This document shows, piece by piece, positions 45,480-56,979 of a DNA stretch of 64,000 bases. Position numbers and translations under genes: made by a program. Position 1 is the stretch's first letter. Every line of letters begins with the position of its first letter. Where the stretch lies: NCBI GenBank assembly GCA_023525975.1, contig CM042029.1:84488849-84552848 (forward strand), given 5' to 3'. The notes under the pieces were generated by a model that saw nothing but the letters and a program-made list of their open reading frames with translations, did no database searches and was not told the origin of the DNA. Origin of the DNA: Smallanthus sonchifolius. Lineage: Eukaryota > Streptophyta > Magnoliopsida > Asterales > Asteraceae.

Positions 45480-45640
45480 TTAGTTGTAAGACAAATCGAC
45501 AACCTGCAAGTTTACTTGATTAACTATATAAATATCATAGAGATAACATTTATAAATATCATCGACAACCTGCAAGTTTACTTGATTAAGTATATAAATA
45601 TCGTTGAGATAACATTGATAGTTTATTACCATGCATAAAA
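45480..45640. repeat. ~73-bp tandem duplication
   Basis: ATCGACAACCTGCAAGTTTACTTGATTAA... is repeated at about 45490 and 45562, each followed by TATATAAATATC and GAGATAACATT. Confidence 0.75.
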
Positions 45641-46199
45641 TTCTCCGTCTTGAGTCTTGACATAGATATTTAAGTTTGTTGTTCAAATCCTCAAATTTGT
45701 AAAAGTCTTCAGATAAATAATTTAATTACAAAAATGTCGCTTTCAATTCATGTAATTTGAAAAGGTTAAAACATCTTTTAATTAAGATAAAAGTCCCCGA
45801 CGGATCAAACAAAAAACCAGAAAGTAAAAGAAAAATTAACTTTATACATGTCGTCGGTGATAATCGGATCAAACTAAATTTAAAAGTTAAAAAGAAGGGA
45901 GAAAGGGGTGGTTTGGGTTTTTATTTTTTAAACTTTTTTTATTAATTGTTTTTTAGTAAGTTATATAAATAACCCTTAACTATGAAACTATCTTAACAAT
46001 CTGCATGATTAGTCACTACATGTAAAAAGACTAAAATGTCTTTCAATTTAACAAAAGAAACTAACGATGTTAGTGTCATGTGTTTAATTGAAATGAAAAT
46101 GTAATCATAGCAGAGGGACTCAAAACGTAATTTACTCAAAAGAATTTTTTAAATGTTGTCGGAGATGGATTATCAATAATTATACAAAATTTTTTAAGT
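45641..46199. other. Non-coding spacer
   Basis: A+T-rich DNA. A common GACTAAAATGTC-type repeat lies near 46025. No gene seen. Confidence 0.4.
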
Positions 46200-46259
46200 G
46201 TCATGGGTTTTTTTCGTGGAAATGGGAAGCAGGAAGCTGTTTCTGGGTTTATTCTCGCT

Positions 46260-46705
46260 GAGACATAGGCTCGAATGTCGGCGCAATAGGTAGCCTGTCC
46301 CGACGACAAGTCGTCGGTATAGGTCTCGTAGGGTTTTAACAGGTCAATAAAGTAAAAAACTCTATACCGACGACATGTCGTCGGTATAGAGTTTTCCCAA
46401 AATTGTTTTTAATTAAAAAAAAATCCACCGACGAAAATTTAATAAATAAAAGAAAAAAAATCCAAATTGACCTATACCGACGACATGTCGTCGGTATAGG
46501 TTTTTCCAGTTTTTCATTGGGCGCCATGTTTTCCCTTTATCTGGCTCAACCCTGTGCCGACGACATGTCGTCGGTATAGGGTCTCCTTTCTCAAATTTCC
46601 AAATTAGCCTATCCCGACGACATGTCGTCGGTATAGGTTAACCTATGCCGACGACAAATGTCGTCAGTATAGGCGTCGTCGGCACATGGTCTTTTTCTTG
46701 TAGTG
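46260..46705. mobile_element. CACTA transposon end with palindromic subterminal array
   Basis: The right edge, read on the minus strand, begins CACTACAAGAAAAAGACC, the terminal repeat of plant CACTA (En/Spm) elements. Six copies of a palindrome centred on CGACGACATGTCGTCG, often extended by TATAC/GTATA arms, lie at about 46296, 46370, 46478, 46558, 46617 and 46650. The body of the element should lie to the left, but no CACTA coding sequence or opposite terminus was found there, so this is probably an isolated end. Confidence 0.75.
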
Positions 46706-47468
46706 CCAAAAGGTAAGAGCATTCACAGCAGATTCTGTATATGTTTGTGAGTGGGTTCTGCATATTTTAGGGAGTTGTTGTGAGTGGAATATAGAGAAAA
46801 TGTTACTGTTTATCCGTATATTTGTGAAAACATTGTTTCACAAATAAAAAAAAATGGTTTTTCCTTATTTTTTTTGCTCAGAAGTATTGATTTTGGCCTA
46901 CTGGTTTTATTTTATTTTGATTATAGTGTTTGTGCTCTCCTAATTCATAACAAAAACCCAAATCTGTTTCCAAATTCATTAAAAAATTTAAATTTTTTAT
47001 GTACAGTATTTCCGACCCCTGTAATTTAATAGTTTAAATTCCGCTATTGATAATAACCCTTTATGCTCCTTACATATCATTATGACACGTGACTGAATAT
47101 GGCATGATAAGTCAAGTATGATTAAACATAGTCGACCTTGATCAATTATAGTGAATCATACTTGTAAGTCAACTAATGATTAATAATGGTGAATCATCAT
47201 CAAAAGATAGTAATACATAATCATTATAACTCATTAAGACTAGGGCCGGTTGCCTGGTTGTTTTTTTGACACGGACCTGACAACACGACACTACATGATC
47301 ATGATACGGAGTTAAACATGTTTTGGTTTGAGCTTAACATGTTTGCGTCTTAAACAGATCGACACGTTTAAGACATGATTAAAACTGTGTCTTAACAACT
47401 CATAACTCGTTTAAGCTTTTTAGACAAGATAACTAACATGTTTGTATCTTTAAGTGTTTTAAAAAAAA
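46706..47468. other. Non-coding spacer
   Basis: No gene recognised; A+T-rich with dispersed repeat words. Confidence 0.4.
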
Positions 47469-47520
47469 CTAGAAATTAAAATCCGCGCTACGCGGCGGGA
47501 CGTATTGTATAGTAAATCAA
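47469..47520 (-). mobile_element. Helitron 3' terminus, minus strand
   Basis: On the minus strand the sequence reads CCCGCCGCGTAGCGCGGA hairpin, then TTTTAATTTCTAG ending at 47469, next to T on that strand. This is a Helitron-type 3' end. The 5' end should lie to the right, but I could not place it. The following ~800 bp (to about 48,300) are A+T-rich without genes and are probably its body. Confidence 0.5.
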
Positions 47521-48639
47521 AACGTTAAAACGTATCAAAGGAAACAAAAAAATAATTAAAAAAGAAAACAAAAAAACCCGGATCAAAAAAATTCAAAGAC
47601 AATGTGCTTCGCGGTGGGAGCGTGGACATTTCTTTCCCCATACCGTTACAGGAGTTTTGTCGTCGTCGGTTCTGCTCGTCAAGAAGTATTAAAGCGAATA
47701 CCGATACTGGTTACGATAAACGAAAATAGTGACAACGATGTTGCTCGTTTATAAGCGGTTGGGTCTGTCACGATACCACAATGGTTACATCGCTTGCTAT
47801 ACGATCCAAAAAATTACTCGATTTTAATACTGCTACGCTTAAAAAAATAGACCGGAAGTTCACAAAAAAAACTAAGAACATCCGGTTTTTTTAAAACATA
47901 ACGAACGAAAGTTATTACAGAAAATGAAAAATTATTAGAAAATCAAACAATTTTGAATACTACCTCCTCTAAACAAAATCCGGAACGTTCACAAAAAAAA
48001 ATCAACCGCACATTCCGTTATTTTTTATTAAACTTAACGAATGAAAGTTATTATTAAAGAACAAAAAAACCGAAATGTAAAAAAAAACTAAAATCAACCG
48101 CATATTCCGTTATTTTTTTAAACATAACGAATTTAACGAATGAAACTTTTTATTAAAGAACAAAATTATTAGGAAATCAAACGGGTTGAAAGTGTATGTT
48201 CTACATAATGTAAGGGTTAGAAATAAAAAATAAAAATAGAAAAATGGATGGTCCACTTTAAAAAGCCAATCATGGGAGACTACTGTTAACATACTCTCAT
48301 CTTCATCTAGAATTGTATGTTTAATAATATACATATTAGTATATTGCATATTTAGTATTTACGGCTGCTTCCAATACAATTACAACCCTAGTTGTTTGTT
48401 ACATTCTTGCAACCCTAGTCGTTTGCTTCCATTCTTCCAATTCCAATCTCTTGAACTCGTCAACCGTCCCTCACGGCTAACTCCCTCTCCGGCTCTCCCT
48501 CGTCCTCTCCGGTCTCGACCAATAATTAAGACTTTTATGGATTTTTGTTTCAAATATCTTAAGGATTATGTATTAATTAATACTTTTATGGAATTTACGC
48601 AGCATTTGTTTCACCAAAGTACTAGTGATAATAATTAGC
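47521..48639. other. Non-coding, probable Helitron body and spacer
   Basis: A near-duplicated block containing AATCAACCGCACATTCCGTTATTTTTTA appears at ~48000 and ~48095. No gene seen. Confidence 0.35.
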
Positions 48640-49010
48640 AGCATGTGTTTTAAAATCTCTTTGATGTTCCTTGTAGGCTCTTTGACACTCAACATTGATT
48701 CTGAGTCTTATGACTTCCTATGCGTCGGTGATTCTCCAAGATCAAAAAGATCCTGCAAAAGGAAGTAGTTAGAAAAAATCTAATAGTGATGAAATTTAAT
48801 ACAAATAAAACGTTAAATTATATACTTACTACAATTGTAGGAAATACGACCTGTTTTTTTGTAATCGGGAACATTCCACAAACTAGAATAATGGAAGGGA
48901 ACAACCCTTCTAACCTTGTTGGATATCAACCTTATAAAATCCGACGAGTTCTCTCCAACGAACCTGTACCCTCTCCATCTTGTTCAACCTCAATGGATAG
49001 AGGCCTCCTC
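48640..49010 (-). pseudogene. Second copy of CACTA Transposase_24-like gene, fragment
   Basis: Nucleotide similarity to 59310-59660 in the same order: TTGATTCTGAG / GTGATTCCGAG, GTCGGTGATTCTCC / ATCAGTGATTCTCC, AGAAAAAATCTAATAG, ATAAAATC(C)GACG / ATAAAATCGGAAG, and TCAATGGATAGAGGCCTCCTC / TCAATGGGAAGAGGCCTCCTC. It is more decayed than that copy. The similarity ends abruptly near 49008, where hAT transposase sequence begins. Confidence 0.7.
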
Positions 49011-50503
49011 TGGTTTCTTTCAAGAGATATGGGCTTATTTCGATTTATGCGAAATGTTGAACGGTTCGCAAAAGACTCGTTGCGAACATTATGGTAAAAT
49101 TTTAGGTGTTGCGGGAAATAGCACTTTGAGGAAACATATTGGTAGTCACGCAAAACACACTCAAGGTGAAGATCAAACTCAAATTGGTAGGGATGGAGGA
49201 GTTTGACAATACAATGTCGAAAAGGTTCGTGAAAGAATGACACATTTCGTCATTCAAGAAGGATTGTCTTTTGAATACTTTGATAACCCATGCTTGACGA
49301 GGATGATACAAGAGACGCTTCAACCGAGTTACACAAATGTAAGTCTTTCTACTTTGAGAATTGATTTTTTAAAAATGTGGAAAAGAGCGAAAAAAAGAAT
49401 TAATTTTAGGTTTTGAAAATTTAAATACCGGCATTAACTTAACCACAGACGTTTGGTCCGCTCCACATGGTTTACCCGAATCGTACCTTTGCGTTACCGC
49501 ACATTGGGTTCAACCCAAGTCATGGCAAATGATGAAGCGTACGATTACATTTGATTATTTTGGATATCCACATACCAGTGAAAACTTATTATTGATTTTA
49601 GACTCGGTAATTCAAACTTATAAAATTCAACCAAAAATATTTTCAATATCTTTTGATAACGCTTCAAATAACACAAACGCGCTGGAAAAAATAAAAATAA
49701 AATATGAACCGCCTTGTAACGGTGTTTTCTTTCATAGTCGATGTGCTGCACACATCATTAACTTGGTTGTGTAAGACGGTCTAAACGTCCAAGAAATAAG
49801 AGACGTGAAAGAAAAATTTAAAATGGTGTTATGGAAGCAAAAAAAGATATATAAACTATAGAAACTTGTGCCAACAAACGGATTCCATCTTTTTAGGTCC
49901 GAATCGGGACATATCTACTAGATGGAACTCGACATGGAAAATGTTTCAATCGGCCTCAAGGCAAAGAGTTACTTTAAAATATTTTCATGATGAATTTGTC
50001 CAAAAGAAACGTTGTTCACAAAAAAATGATAATATAAGTTGGGATACGATCGAGAAACTACCTAATTTACTTGAGGTTTTTAAAAATGCAACTACATGTT
50101 TATCGGGAGTTTATTATCACACGTTTTCGCTAATACTTCAACAATTATATTTAATATGTAATAAATTAAAAGAATTTGAATATCATGGCCCTATATTTGC
50201 AACAATGGTAATACCTATGAAAACTAAATTTAAAAAAATATTTTCGAAAATGTCGACCGTTATTACATGTTTGGTGGCCTTAAACCCAACGATTAATGTA
50301 ACTGGTGTTGAGGTATTAATTGGATCAATATCGGACGATTTAAATAAGTACGAGAAAGACCCAATTTTTGAATCAAATGCAATAAGGGATTTCAATTCGG
50401 CTTTTAATAATATATTTGATTATTATTGACCCAAATATGGTGGAAGAGGTAATCCTTCAAACATACGTGAAACAACAGTATCACCCTATAGCGATGATTT
50501 TTT
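49010..50503 (+). pseudogene. hAT transposase pseudogene (BED finger, RNase H-like core)
   Basis: In order: a BED-finger-like part with I-W-A-Y-F-D-L, T-R-C-E-H-Y-G-K-I-L and T-L-R-K-H-I-G-S-H (the second Cys reads Tyr); a core with T-D-V-W-S-A-P-H-G-L (~49440) and S-F-D-N-A-S-N-N-T-N (~49650); F-H-S-R-C-A-A-H-I-I-N-L-V-V (~49730); D-I-S-T-R-W-N-S-T-W (~49905); and a DUF4413-like segment to 50429. The coding similarity continues past a stop to about 50503 (K-Y-G-G-R-G-N). Stops and shifts occur near 49203, 49400, 49770-49860 and 50430. The C-terminal dimerisation region and both hAT termini are missing; CACTA-related sequence abuts on each side. Confidence 0.8.
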
Positions 50504-50504
50504 T

Positions 50505-50785
50505 ACCATATAACGACGACTTGTCATCGGGATAGCTTATACCGACGACTTGTCGTCGGTATAGATGTCGTCGGGATTGCCTTATACCAATAGCCCAAGA
50601 TTGTCGTCAGTATAGGTGTCGTCGGTATAGGTCAGCCTATACCGACGACATGTCGTCGCTATAGGGTCTAATTAAATAATTCTATATCGACGACATGTCG
50701 TAAGTATAGATTCTAGCCCTGTACGGACGACATGTCGTCGGCATAGGGTCAACCTATACCGACGACGTGTCGTCGGTATATGGTT
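50505..50785. repeat. CACTA subterminal palindrome array
   Basis: About six copies of CGACGACTTGTCGTCG / CGACGACATGTCGTCG with TATAC...GTATA arms (about 50516, 50552, 50646, 50690, 50731, 50765), the same motif as at 46260-46705. It should be the 3' subterminal region of the minus-strand CACTA element to its right. A CACTA terminus is not visible because hAT coding sequence abuts directly at ~50503. Confidence 0.8.
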
Positions 50786-51121
50786 TTTTGTTTTTTTTAA
50801 TAAATTTTGTTTTTTTATATTTTATAATTTTTAATATTTTTCCAGAAATATTAAATTTTTAAAAACAAAAATATGTAAATTATTAAATATAAACCATTTA
50901 AACATTCAAATCCGATAAAAAACAAATATCTGAAATATACACCAAACATTCAAATCCGATAAAAACTAATATCCGAAACATAAACCAAACATCCAAATTG
51001 TTCAGCACACAAACTTGTCCGACAAATCAAACATTCAAAACATAAACTTGTTTGACACACAAATATGCAAATTGTTCAAGACAAACACCAACAACAAAGG
51101 CAAAGGCTCAACAACTCCAAG

Positions 51122-51516
51122 CTAATTATCATCGCTACTAGTTCGGCGCTCCCACAGTTGACCCATTTCATCCATTTGTCGTTGCATTTCAAGCATTTGT
51201 TGATTATGCATACGACGTTCTTCCTCTCGTTGTTGATTTTGCAGTTGATGTTCTTCCTCTAGTTGGGCTTCGTGTTGTTGTTGTTCTTGGAATTGTTGTT
51301 GAAGACTAGCCACACGCTCATCAACGTCTTGCCAATGTGGTTGTGGAGGGGGGTACTGAAAACACCCGGTGTGGTATTACTCACCACACCACCAACTCCC
51401 CGGATATGGCCACGTCGATGACCCAATGCACGCTCCATGCATGCAAACTCATCGACAGCAGATGCGTCACCACCAGACTCAGCAAAGGATCTTGTATACT
51501 CCTCTTGGATTTGGTC
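51122..51516 (-). pseudogene. Transposase_24-like gene, 3' exon (coiled coil)
   Basis: It begins at an acceptor (TTTAATTCAG, exon from 51516) with D-Q-I-Q-E-E-Y-T-R-S-F-A, then M-E-R-A-L-G-H-R-R-G-H. One frame break (~51,350-51,370) leads into a Q/E-rich coiled coil (E-E-H-Q-L-Q-N-Q-Q-R-E-E) and a stop at 51122. Ptta/En/Spm second-gene products typically end in such a coiled coil and are thought to bind the subterminal repeats. Confidence 0.7.
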
Positions 51517-51710
51517 CTGAATTAAACAATGTAATAAACAATCACTTGACTATTTTACTAAAATTCGACAGCATAACTGCTGTAAAATGGATAACCAACC
51601 TTTTAAACAATAAGTCATAGATGACCTAAATTCACAAATTCCAATCAACCAACATTAATAACAACAAATACTAATAATACTAGCAAACATATTCGACAAT
51701 TGGCCTCGAG

Positions 51711-51905
51711 TTGGATGTTCTAAGTCTATTAAAGTGTGTTTGGGTCATTTTGACCCATTTAAAATTACAGTTGGATGTTCTAAGTCTATTAAAGTGTGTT
51801 TGCGTCATTTTGACCCGTTTAACTTAAAGTTGGATGTTTTAAGTCTATTAAAGTGTGTTTGGGTCATTTTGACCCGTTTAAAGTCAAACTTGGATGTTCT
51901 AACAA
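51711..51905 (+). repeat. ~59-bp tandem repeat in an intron
   Basis: Three to four copies of TTGGATGTTCTAAGTCTATTAAAGTGTG... each followed by GGGTCATTTTGACCC, starting at 51711, 51771, 51830 and 51889. They lie between the 3' exon (51516) and the middle exon (52082) of the CACTA second gene. Confidence 0.85.
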
Positions 51906-52499
51906 CAAAATCATTTTACTTACATAATCCGTTGATGCAAAATCATTGTCTCAGCCCGTCCCTTCTTTGTAATGGGTCGATCTGAACACGTCAATAGGGT
52001 CGGTCCCCTGTGAAGAACAAAAATAATATCACTAAGAATTAATAAACATGTTTGTATAATAATAACAATTGTATTTCATACCTCCATGTATCGGCGTTGG
52101 GCGTATGATTTGCTGCCATGGAAACTTGGGTAGCGTTGTTGTGCTCGGTTTTGTTTGTTCTTCTCCGAGCGGTTTCTATAGCTCGCATCTAAAAACAGCT
52201 GATTAATCAAAATATCCCAAGTTTGTTGAACAACATCTTGTGGTGGATTATTCCTCGCCTGTAACATTTCTGAATTTCATTATCTGTATTTCAGTTCAAT
52301 GTGATACATTTCAAACCCCATTTTAGTACACTGACTTGTTCTATTCATACAAACAATTAAATACTATGTTCCAATACAAATCCGCAAATTTTACACGGGT
52401 ATATCCTATTAAAATTCTAAATAAGTTTATAATTATATAAATCTGTCAAAACTGAAATGTACAAGGACTGATTTTATAAATTAACAAGAAACCCTAATA

Positions 52500-53520
52500 G
52501 GCACGATCGCGCCTCGTTCTGGCACGGTCGCGCCAAGTGCTATGGCACGGTCGCTCGCCATGCCTTGGAACGGTCGCGCCCGGTGCCTTGGCACGGTCGC
52601 GCCTCATATGGGCACGGTCGCGCCTCGCACAGTTGAAACGTAAATGTAGCCTTTAATCGCAGGACCATTCGATTTCGTAACCGTTTCACATATTAACAAA
52701 CCCAGTTAAAGGTTTTAATCATTTTATTTACGACACATAAACCTAATTGATCGATTCATATTATAATCGTCAAAACCCTCCATGTGACCATCGATTTCAA
52801 GATTTTGTTTGCAATCCTCTCAAACAAGCACGCAAATACATCATTCGATACTCCCTAAACCTCCAAAACACATTGAGTTAGCCGAAGTTTCAGCAGAAAG
52901 CGCCGGAGATCAAACCCGTCGTCGTCGGAACTCGTTTCTACCACGCGCTATCGATTAATCATCATTTCGGGTAATTGAAATCTTCCACACTTCCCTTTTA
53001 GTCTATAGATCAAAATCTCTAACCTAATTTGGGCTTACAATATCCAATTTAACACGAACCCGAATCCAGGGTTCATTCTAAAAATGGTTTAATCGAATCA
53101 TACCTTATGCTTGTTTTAAATACAATTAAACTATACAAAAAGACTCGTAATAACCTAATGGGTGAAAGCCCTATGATTTCTAACACTATTATCATAAGAA
53201 ATAGTCAATTCGTTTCTGTTTTGGAACGAACACGGTCGCGCTAGTCTTCTAGCGCGGTCGTGCTTCATGAGACACGGTCGCGCAAAATACCAGCGTTGTC
53301 GTGCCTCACACACTCAGACCCGGTCATGCACCTTGACTAGACTTGGTCATGCCTCGGAACCCTAGACACGGTCATGCCTGGCCCAGACACGGTCGTGCCT
53401 AGTGAACAGCCTAAGTATGCCTTCTGTTTGGTCAACACGGTCGCGTCCCTAACTAGCACGGTCAAGCCCGTGGTTCTAGCAAACTCGTGCCTTGTCCCAG
53501 GCACGGTCGTGTGTGTGAGA
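52500..53520. repeat. GGCACGGTCGCGCC minisatellite clusters in the 5' LTR
   Basis: Clusters at 52503-52628 and 53228-53520 hold many copies of (G)CACGGTCGCGCC spaced 15-30 bp apart. Variants such as CACGGTCGTGCC and CGGTCATGCC look like CpG decay of the same unit. The 3' LTR has the matching clusters at 56990-57005 and 57608-57895. Confidence 0.85.
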
Positions 53521-55584
53521 AAAATCTTGACAGAATAATTATATTTATATTTTAAAAACAATAAGTATTTCAAATTAATTTTTAAAGAAAAATAATTGAT
53601 TTTATAAAGATTTACATTAACTTTATTTAAAAAGATCAAATTCTTAATCCTAAAATAAATAGAAGTTATTTATTTAAAATTAAATTTATAGTTATTGTTA
53701 AACCCTACCCTTAAATATTATTTATACAATTTATTAACACATCTTTATGAAAATAAAGTAAAGAAATTTATATTTAATATAAAACATCCGATACATTTTT
53801 ATAACTAAATGACTAAGTTACATATTTTATAAATAAATAAATAAGGTAACGATTATTTATTTAAGTTACATTTAAACAAAAATTATTTATTTAGGTTATA
53901 CTTAATTACCCCTAATACCTACATTATTTTTATAACTAAGTAAATAAATAATAATTTTATTTTATTATTTAGTTATTCCAAACTCAAACCTTAATTTTAT
54001 ACAACACCATTCAAGTACAAATCATTAACACCTACAACTTCAATTCCTTATACACACATCCAATTCAACCCTAGACTTAGACATAGACTATTGTGCACAC
54101 TATTGATTCAATACATATTACACTGTAGGTTAACGTTGTGCATTACGAGGACCTCGTTACTATCTACTATCTCGTGTTAGCTACTATCTCGTGTTAGCTA
54201 CGCCTTCGAATCAAGTGAGTATTACATAGTCCCTTTTACTCTTTTACATTTTTGGGGTGGAACATGAGCACTATACAAACTATTGCTTACATTTACACAA
54301 ACTACACAAATACAAATCCTCTTTACATTCATGTGTGTAATTTGAGCTTTATGCCTGAGTGCTAGGTGTGCTAACTTTGTGTGTAATTTATGTGCAATCA
54401 TTAACTATTCAAGCCGACGGTTAACAATGATAGATCTATTGAGTCTGACAAACCCACCCAGATTGGGGTGATTGTTACCGACAACACAATTTTGCATGCT
54501 AGTTACAAAAGTTTGATTGTAGTTGGTTACACAATAGCTGCTCTCCATAAATGCCTTATTTTATCATGTTATGTAAGTATTTGTTTATTTACAATCTATA
54601 TTCTATCTATATACAAACCTGTGTATGCTCACCAACTTTTTAGTTGACCTTATTTTATTCATGTTTCAGGTGCTAATGTGTGATTTTGATCAAGACTTGC
54701 TACACATAAGTTTTGGACCTAGATAATTTTAATAAAGGATTATGTATTTTATTTTATGTACTTGGTTTGATTTGGTTTTATCTTGAATACTTGAAATGAA
54801 TTTAGATGATTAATATATTTTAATTTAGTCAACCTTGTGCTCATGAACAGTCTACATGTCCCGCCCCGACGTTTCCGCCGTCGGTTTGGGTGTGACAGAT
54901 TGGTATCAGAGCCAGGTTATAGGGAACTAGGTTATTAGACACCCTTGACCTAGACTATAACTTTAGGACACCCACTTATGCTATGTTTCATGATTATGTG
55001 ATATGTGTTACATGCTACTATGATTAGTTATTATTTCATTTTTGATGCTTTACTTGTTAAAAATTCATGACTTATTAAGATATACTTAAATAATAATTAA
55101 ATAAACAATATCCCTACCTATGCTCTAAAACCTCATAATATTCTTACCTACTTCTCTATCATCATCTTCTTAGTATGTGGAAACTCCATGGATCTAAAAC
55201 TATAAAAAATCTTTTTTTATTTCCACGTTAAGGCTTTTAAACTTGTTAATTATTTTAGGACACGTGCAATCTGGAAGGGTGACATCTGTATTCTGGGTTT
55301 TCTGTCTAGGAAAGCATTTCGCATAAATTCCAATCAACCGAGGGACCCGTATGCTTTCCTGGGAATTCCCGGGATGAGTGTTTACTTATAGGCTAAAGCA
55401 TGTCTCCTTGAAAAATTATATGAGTTTAATTAATCTTAATGTGTCATAGTATTCAAGTAATTTTATCACTATTTGAGTACAATCCAAAGTATGATTAACC
55501 ATTTTATTTGTTATCTTATTCTTTTAAATCCAAACAAAATTCATAAGTTCTTACATCTTTTCTTATGTTGTGCAATTCTGTAGA

Positions 55585-56979
55585 ATGCCTCCCCGTCGTG
55601 CTACCGTGACCAACAACAACACCGATATTGCTACTATCCTTGCACAACTTGTGAATCAACTCACTCAAGCTAATGGGGCTGCCAATGGTACCCATGGAGC
55701 TAATGGGGGTGGTGGTGCCAACCCACTACAATGCACCTTCAAACACTTCAATTCATGCAATCCTCTTAAGTTCTATGGTACCGAAGGAGCTACGGGACTC
55801 CTTCAATGGTTTGAAAGTATTGAGAATACCTTCCTCAATAGTGACTGCCCCGATAACCTTCGTGTTCATCATGCCACAAGTGTCTTACAAAAACGGGCAC
55901 TCACGTGGTGGAATGGGGAAAATAGAAATAGATGTGTGGAAGTAGCAATGGCCTTACCTTGGGATGAGGTAATGACCGAAGAATTTTGTCCTCGAAATGA
56001 GGTAAAGAAACTGGAAGCCGAATTTTGGGATCTTGCCCAAGAGGGCGGTGAAAGTCTAACTTATACAACTCGGTTCCACGAGTTGAGTCTCCTTGTGCCC
56101 CATATGGTCACACCTTTATCCCGCTGCATCGAGAAGTATATTGGTGGATTACCAAGACAAATCCAAGATACTGTTTTAGGGAGAAATCCCGCAACACTTG
56201 AAGATGTTATCCGCTTATCTGCTACATTAACCGACAACCATGTGAAAGCGGGAACTCTAACTAGAAAAGGCACCAAGAAAGTTACTGACACCACAACTCC
56301 TCCCGTACACATCAAAGAAGCCACAACTGAACCCTCCCGTAATAATAAGAAAAAAAAGGCTAGAAACTATGTTATGGTCACTCCTGCTATTCCTGTTAAC
56401 CAAGCTGCACCTCTAGTTCAAGCACCAGCCAAGAAGCCATATGTTGGGGTCTACCCACTCTGTGCCACATGCAACTATCACCATCTCCAAAACATCCCAT
56501 GTCGCTTTTGCACTCACTGTGGGAAATATGGCCATACGGTCAATGTCTGTAGAGCCAAAGCACTTGGAGGCCAAGTCAACCCACCAAACCGAATCAACCC
56601 ACAAGTGGTAAATCAAGGTGTCCCCGCTATTGAAAATGGGCGTGCTTGTTATGAATGTGGTAACCCAAATCATTTCCGTGATCAGTGCCCAAGGTTAATC
56701 AATGCTAGACAAGGCGGAGCTCGTGGGCGTGCTTTCAACATAAACGCCAATGAAGCTCAAGCCAACAATGATGTGGTCAACGGTACGTTCCTTGTTAATA
56801 GTCAATATGCCTCCATTTTATTTGATACTGGTGCCGATAAAAGTTTTGTGTCACTTAACTTTGAACCCTTACTTGCAAAGACACGATCCCAATTAGAGAA
56901 AACCTTCACTGTCGAAGTAGCAAATGGTGACTCACTTACAATTGACACTGTTATTCACGACTGCTCTCTGTCGAAGTAG
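55585..56979 (+). CDS. Gypsy gag-protease (464 aa), truncated by deletion
   Basis: I chose the start M-P-P-R-R at 55585. Residues ~45-225 match the retrotransposon gag domain (F-Y-G-T-E-G-A, L-T-W-W-N-G-E, E-F-C-P-R-N-E, F-H-E-L-S-L-L-V-P-H-M-V). Two zinc knuckles follow: C-T-H-C-G-K-Y-G-H-T-V-N-V-C and C-Y-E-C-G-N-P-N-H-F-R-D-Q-C. An aspartic protease begins with L-F-D-T-G-A-D-K-S-F-V-S near residue 415. The frame stays open until it runs into LTR sequence, with the stop exactly at the deletion junction (56977-56979). RT, RNase H and integrase are missing. It could supply gag in trans, but there is no evidence that it does. Confidence 0.88.
   Translation: MPPRRATVTNNNTDIATILAQLVNQLTQANGAANGTHGANGGGGANPLQCTFKHFNSCNPLKFYGTEGATGLLQWFESIENTFLNSDCPDNLRVHHATSVLQKRALTWWNGENRNRCVEVAMALPWDEVMTEEFCPRNEVKKLEAEFWDLAQEGGESLTYTTRFHELSLLVPHMVTPLSRCIEKYIGGLPRQIQDTVLGRNPATLEDVIRLSATLTDNHVKAGTLTRKGTKKVTDTTTPPVHIKEATTEPSRNNKKKKARNYVMVTPAIPVNQAAPLVQAPAKKPYVGVYPLCATCNYHHLQNIPCRFCTHCGKYGHTVNVCRAKALGGQVNPPNRINPQVVNQGVPAIENGRACYECGNPNHFRDQCPRLINARQGGARGRAFNINANEAQANNDVVNGTFLVNSQYASILFDTGADKSFVSLNFEPLLAKTRSQLEKTFTVEVANGDSLTIDTVIHDCSLSK

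Noticed and set aside
46014..46705. CACTACATGTAAAAAGAC at 46014 as the left end of a short CACTA element paired with the 46705 terminus
   Set aside because: The following sequence matches an unrelated dispersed GACTAAAATGTC repeat, no subterminal palindromes lie near it, and the 3-bp flanks (AGT versus CCA) do not match.
46260..46705. Palindrome array as a bacterial-type regulatory or CRISPR array
   Set aside because: The CACTACAAGAAAAAG terminus and neighbouring En/Spm transposase genes identify it as a CACTA subterminal region.
49529..49774. 81-codon frame as an independent small gene
   Set aside because: It is the core segment of the decayed hAT transposase, in order with the flanking fragments.
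51711..51905. CRISPR-like array
   Set aside because: Units are contiguous imperfect tandem copies with no unique spacers, in a plant transposon intron.
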